Positions 62,672 through 64,000 of a DNA stretch of 64,000 bases are shown here, in pieces. The stretch is taken from positions 1-64,000 of the forward strand of contig NZ_LACC01000022.1 of the NCBI RefSeq assembly GCF_000967965.1, in the 5' to 3' direction. Position 1 is the first letter of the stretch, and every line of letters starts with the position of its first letter. The translations under genes and the position numbers were made by a program. Source of the stretch: Pseudomonas fluorescens (GTDB taxonomy: Bacteria > Pseudomonadota > Gammaproteobacteria > Pseudomonadales > Pseudomonadaceae). The notes beneath the pieces were generated by a model that was not told where the DNA came from, made no database searches, and worked only from the letters and a program-made list of their open reading frames with translations.

Positions 62672-63540
62672 TACAGCGCGGCAAACAACTTGCGGCGGTA
62701 GGTACTCACCAACGGATGATCATTGCCCAGCAACTCGAACACCTGCAGCAAGGTCTTGTGTGGCAAGCCTTCGTTGTAGCTGCGATTGCGGATGAACAGC
62801 TTCAGCAAGGCATCCAGCGCGGCATCGTACTGCTGACGGGCCAGTTGCTGGATCGCCAGTTGATAGACCGCCTCATCGTCCAGCGGGTCTTTTGCCAGCC
62901 GGGCCTTCAGGTCGGCGGCATCCGGCAAGTCCTTGGCCAAACCGAGAAACTTGATCTGTGCCTTGGCGCCAGCCAGCGCGGCCTTGTGCTCGTCGCTCTT
63001 GACCGCATCCAGCACGGCTTGCGCTTCGCCCAGTTCACCGCGCTCGGTCAGGCAGCGGGCGTAGAGGATCAGTGCCTTGGCGTTGGTGTTGTCTTCACCC
63101 AGGATCACTTTGAGCAGCGCTTCGGCATCGGCAAAGCGGCTGTCATCGAACAGCGCCTGGGCTTGTTCGAACGGATCGGCAGCGGCCGGTGGCGGCATCT
63201 GCACATGGGGTTCGAGCAGGGCGCGCACGGCGGATTCCGGCTGGGCACCGGCAAAGCCGTCTACCGGCTGACCGTCCTTGAACAGCACCACGGTCGGCAG
63301 GCTGCGGATGCCGAAGCGGGCGACGATGTCTTGTTCGAGGTCGCAGTTGACCTTGGCCAGCAGCAACTCACCCTGATAGCTCTCGGCAATGCTCTGCAAC
63401 ATCGGCATCAGCACTTTGCAGGGCGCGCACCATTCGGCCCAGAAATCCACCAGCACCGGCTTGTGGAAAGAGTTCTCGATCACCGACTGGTCGAAATCGG
63501 CAGTCGTGGCGTCGAAGATGTACGGCGTTTCCTGACTCAT
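62668..63540 (-). CDS. cnoX: Chaperedoxin CnoX/YbbN (thioredoxin plus TPR domains)
   Basis: 290 aa. Thioredoxin domain in residues 1-110 with active site WCAPC (Cys38, Cys41) and cis-Pro in IRSLPTVVLF; the rest is a TPR-like helical domain (SRFADAEALLKVILGEDNTN, ARQQYDAALDALLKLFIRNR). CnoX holds unfolded proteins under oxidative stress and hands them to GroEL and DnaK. E. coli YbbN has SQHC instead of CxxC, so this version should keep thiol-disulfide activity. ATG 63540 is used (SQETPYIFDAT); a TTG six bases upstream is in frame. Confidence 0.93.
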   Translation of the reverse strand: MSQETPYIFDATTADFDQSVIENSFHKPVLVDFWAEWCAPCKVLMPMLQSIAESYQGELLLAKVNCDLEQDIVARFGIRSLPTVVLFKDGQPVDGFAGAQPESAVRALLEPHVQMPPPAAADPFEQAQALFDDSRFADAEALLKVILGEDNTNAKALILYARCLTERGELGEAQAVLDAVKSDEHKAALAGAKAQIKFLGLAKDLPDAADLKARLAKDPLDDEAVYQLAIQQLARQQYDAALDALLKLFIRNRSYNEGLPHKTLLQVFELLGNDHPLVSTYRRKLFAALY

Positions 63541-63579
63541 GGGCAATCTCGTAAAAGCGTGAATGGGGCAACTATACGG

Positions 63580-64000
63580 TCAGGCGCGGGCGGCGTGGTA
63601 GAGGCTCACATGCCGAAACTCGTGGGGCTCGGCCAGATCCGGTAGGGTCATCGCCTCCAGCATCTCTATGCGCCGGTATAACGGATGGCGGAAGTCCCGC
63701 ACTCGGGAATCCGCCACCAGCGCCTCTCGGCCGCGGCTGAGGAACTGGTCGAGCAGCGGCAGGTTGGCCCGGTCGTACAGCACATCCGCCACCAGGATCA
63801 GATCGAAGCGATCAGCCTCGGCGAAAAAATCCGTCGAGTAGTTGAGCTCTACGTCATTGAGCTCGGCATTGGCCCGACACGCGGCAATCGCCAGCGGGTC
63901 GAGGTCGCAGGCCAGCACTTCCAGCGCCCCGGCCTTGGCAGCGGCAATCCCCGCCACGCCAGACCCGGCGCCAAAATCCAGCACACGCTTGCCTTCGACC
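63580..64000 (-). CDS. Class I SAM-dependent methyltransferase (3' part; start outside the window)
   Basis: 140 codons visible; the frame is open to the window edge, so the N-terminus is missing. Motif I VLDFGAGSGVAGIAAAKAGA, motif II LACDLDPLAIAACRANAELN and FDLILVADVLYDRANLPLLD match the ETFB-lysine/nicotinamide-type methyltransferase group (the D-x-x-Y-D motif being typical of it). Substrate is unknown. Same strand as cnoX, 39 bases upstream of it, possibly co-transcribed. Confidence 0.85.
   Translation of the reverse strand, partial: VEGKRVLDFGAGSGVAGIAAAKAGALEVLACDLDPLAIAACRANAELNDVELNYSTDFFAEADRFDLILVADVLYDRANLPLLDQFLSRGREALVADSRVRDFRHPLYRRIEMLEAMTLPDLAEPHEFRHVSLYHAARA

Overview
The window is chromosomal DNA from a gamma-proteobacterium of the genus Pseudomonas, most likely the P. 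fluorescens complex. Evidence: gene order birA-coaX-SPOR protein-tRNA cluster-secE-nusG-(rplKAJL-rpoBC)-(rpsLG-fusA-tuf)-(S10-spc-alpha operons)-katA-ftnA/uvrA-MFS-ssb follows, from memory, P. aeruginosa PA4280 to PA4232. The last 8 kb (two SDR proteins, oprG, DUF3299, ABC permease and ATPase, DUF2796, small protein, cnoX) follows PA4069 to PA4061. GC-rich palindromic repeats of the kind found in fluorescent pseudomonads litter the second half.

Layout. 0.1-2.3 kb: biotin ligase/repressor, type III pantothenate kinase and a SPOR-like membrane protein in one overlapping operon. 2.4-2.9 kb: tRNA-Tyr, -Gly, -Thr and -Trp; the tuf copy that P. aeruginosa has between tRNA-Thr and tRNA-Trp is absent. 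2.98-33.2 kb: an almost unbroken block of about 40 translation, transcription and secretion genes on the + strand. It is cut into sub-operons by stem-loops followed by near-consensus promoters (before rpsJ, rpsH and rpsM). 33.4-40.5 kb: catalase KatA, a heme-ligand-less bacterial ferritin, UvrA on the other strand, a YajR-type MFS protein and SSB.

40.6-56 kb is more accessory: a cysteine hydrolase divergent from a GlxA-type AraC regulator; an overlapping DUF3182/alpha-beta hydrolase pair that converges on a ybhP-clsB-ybhN phospholipid operon; a drug-efflux-type MFS protein; a large MscS-family channel; and an Lhr helicase. 56-64 kb holds a translationally coupled SDR pair, the outer-membrane porin oprG behind a well-placed FNR/ANR box, a histidine-rich DUF2796/ABC/DUF3299 operon behind a candidate Zur box, a small conserved protein, the chaperedoxin CnoX and the 3' part of a methyltransferase gene that runs off the window.

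The observations most worth following are: the DUF3182/hydrolase pair next to a cardiolipin-synthase operon; the SDR pair in which the first member has lost the catalytic Tyr and Lys; the Zur-box-linked putative zinc system with an atypical ABC signature; three copies of one ~133-bp composite inverted-repeat element, one of them reversed and one carrying an insertion in its left arm; and the rpsN-rpsH spacer with three stem-loops and an internal promoter. All assignments come from reading sequence and from memory of protein families; no database search was run.
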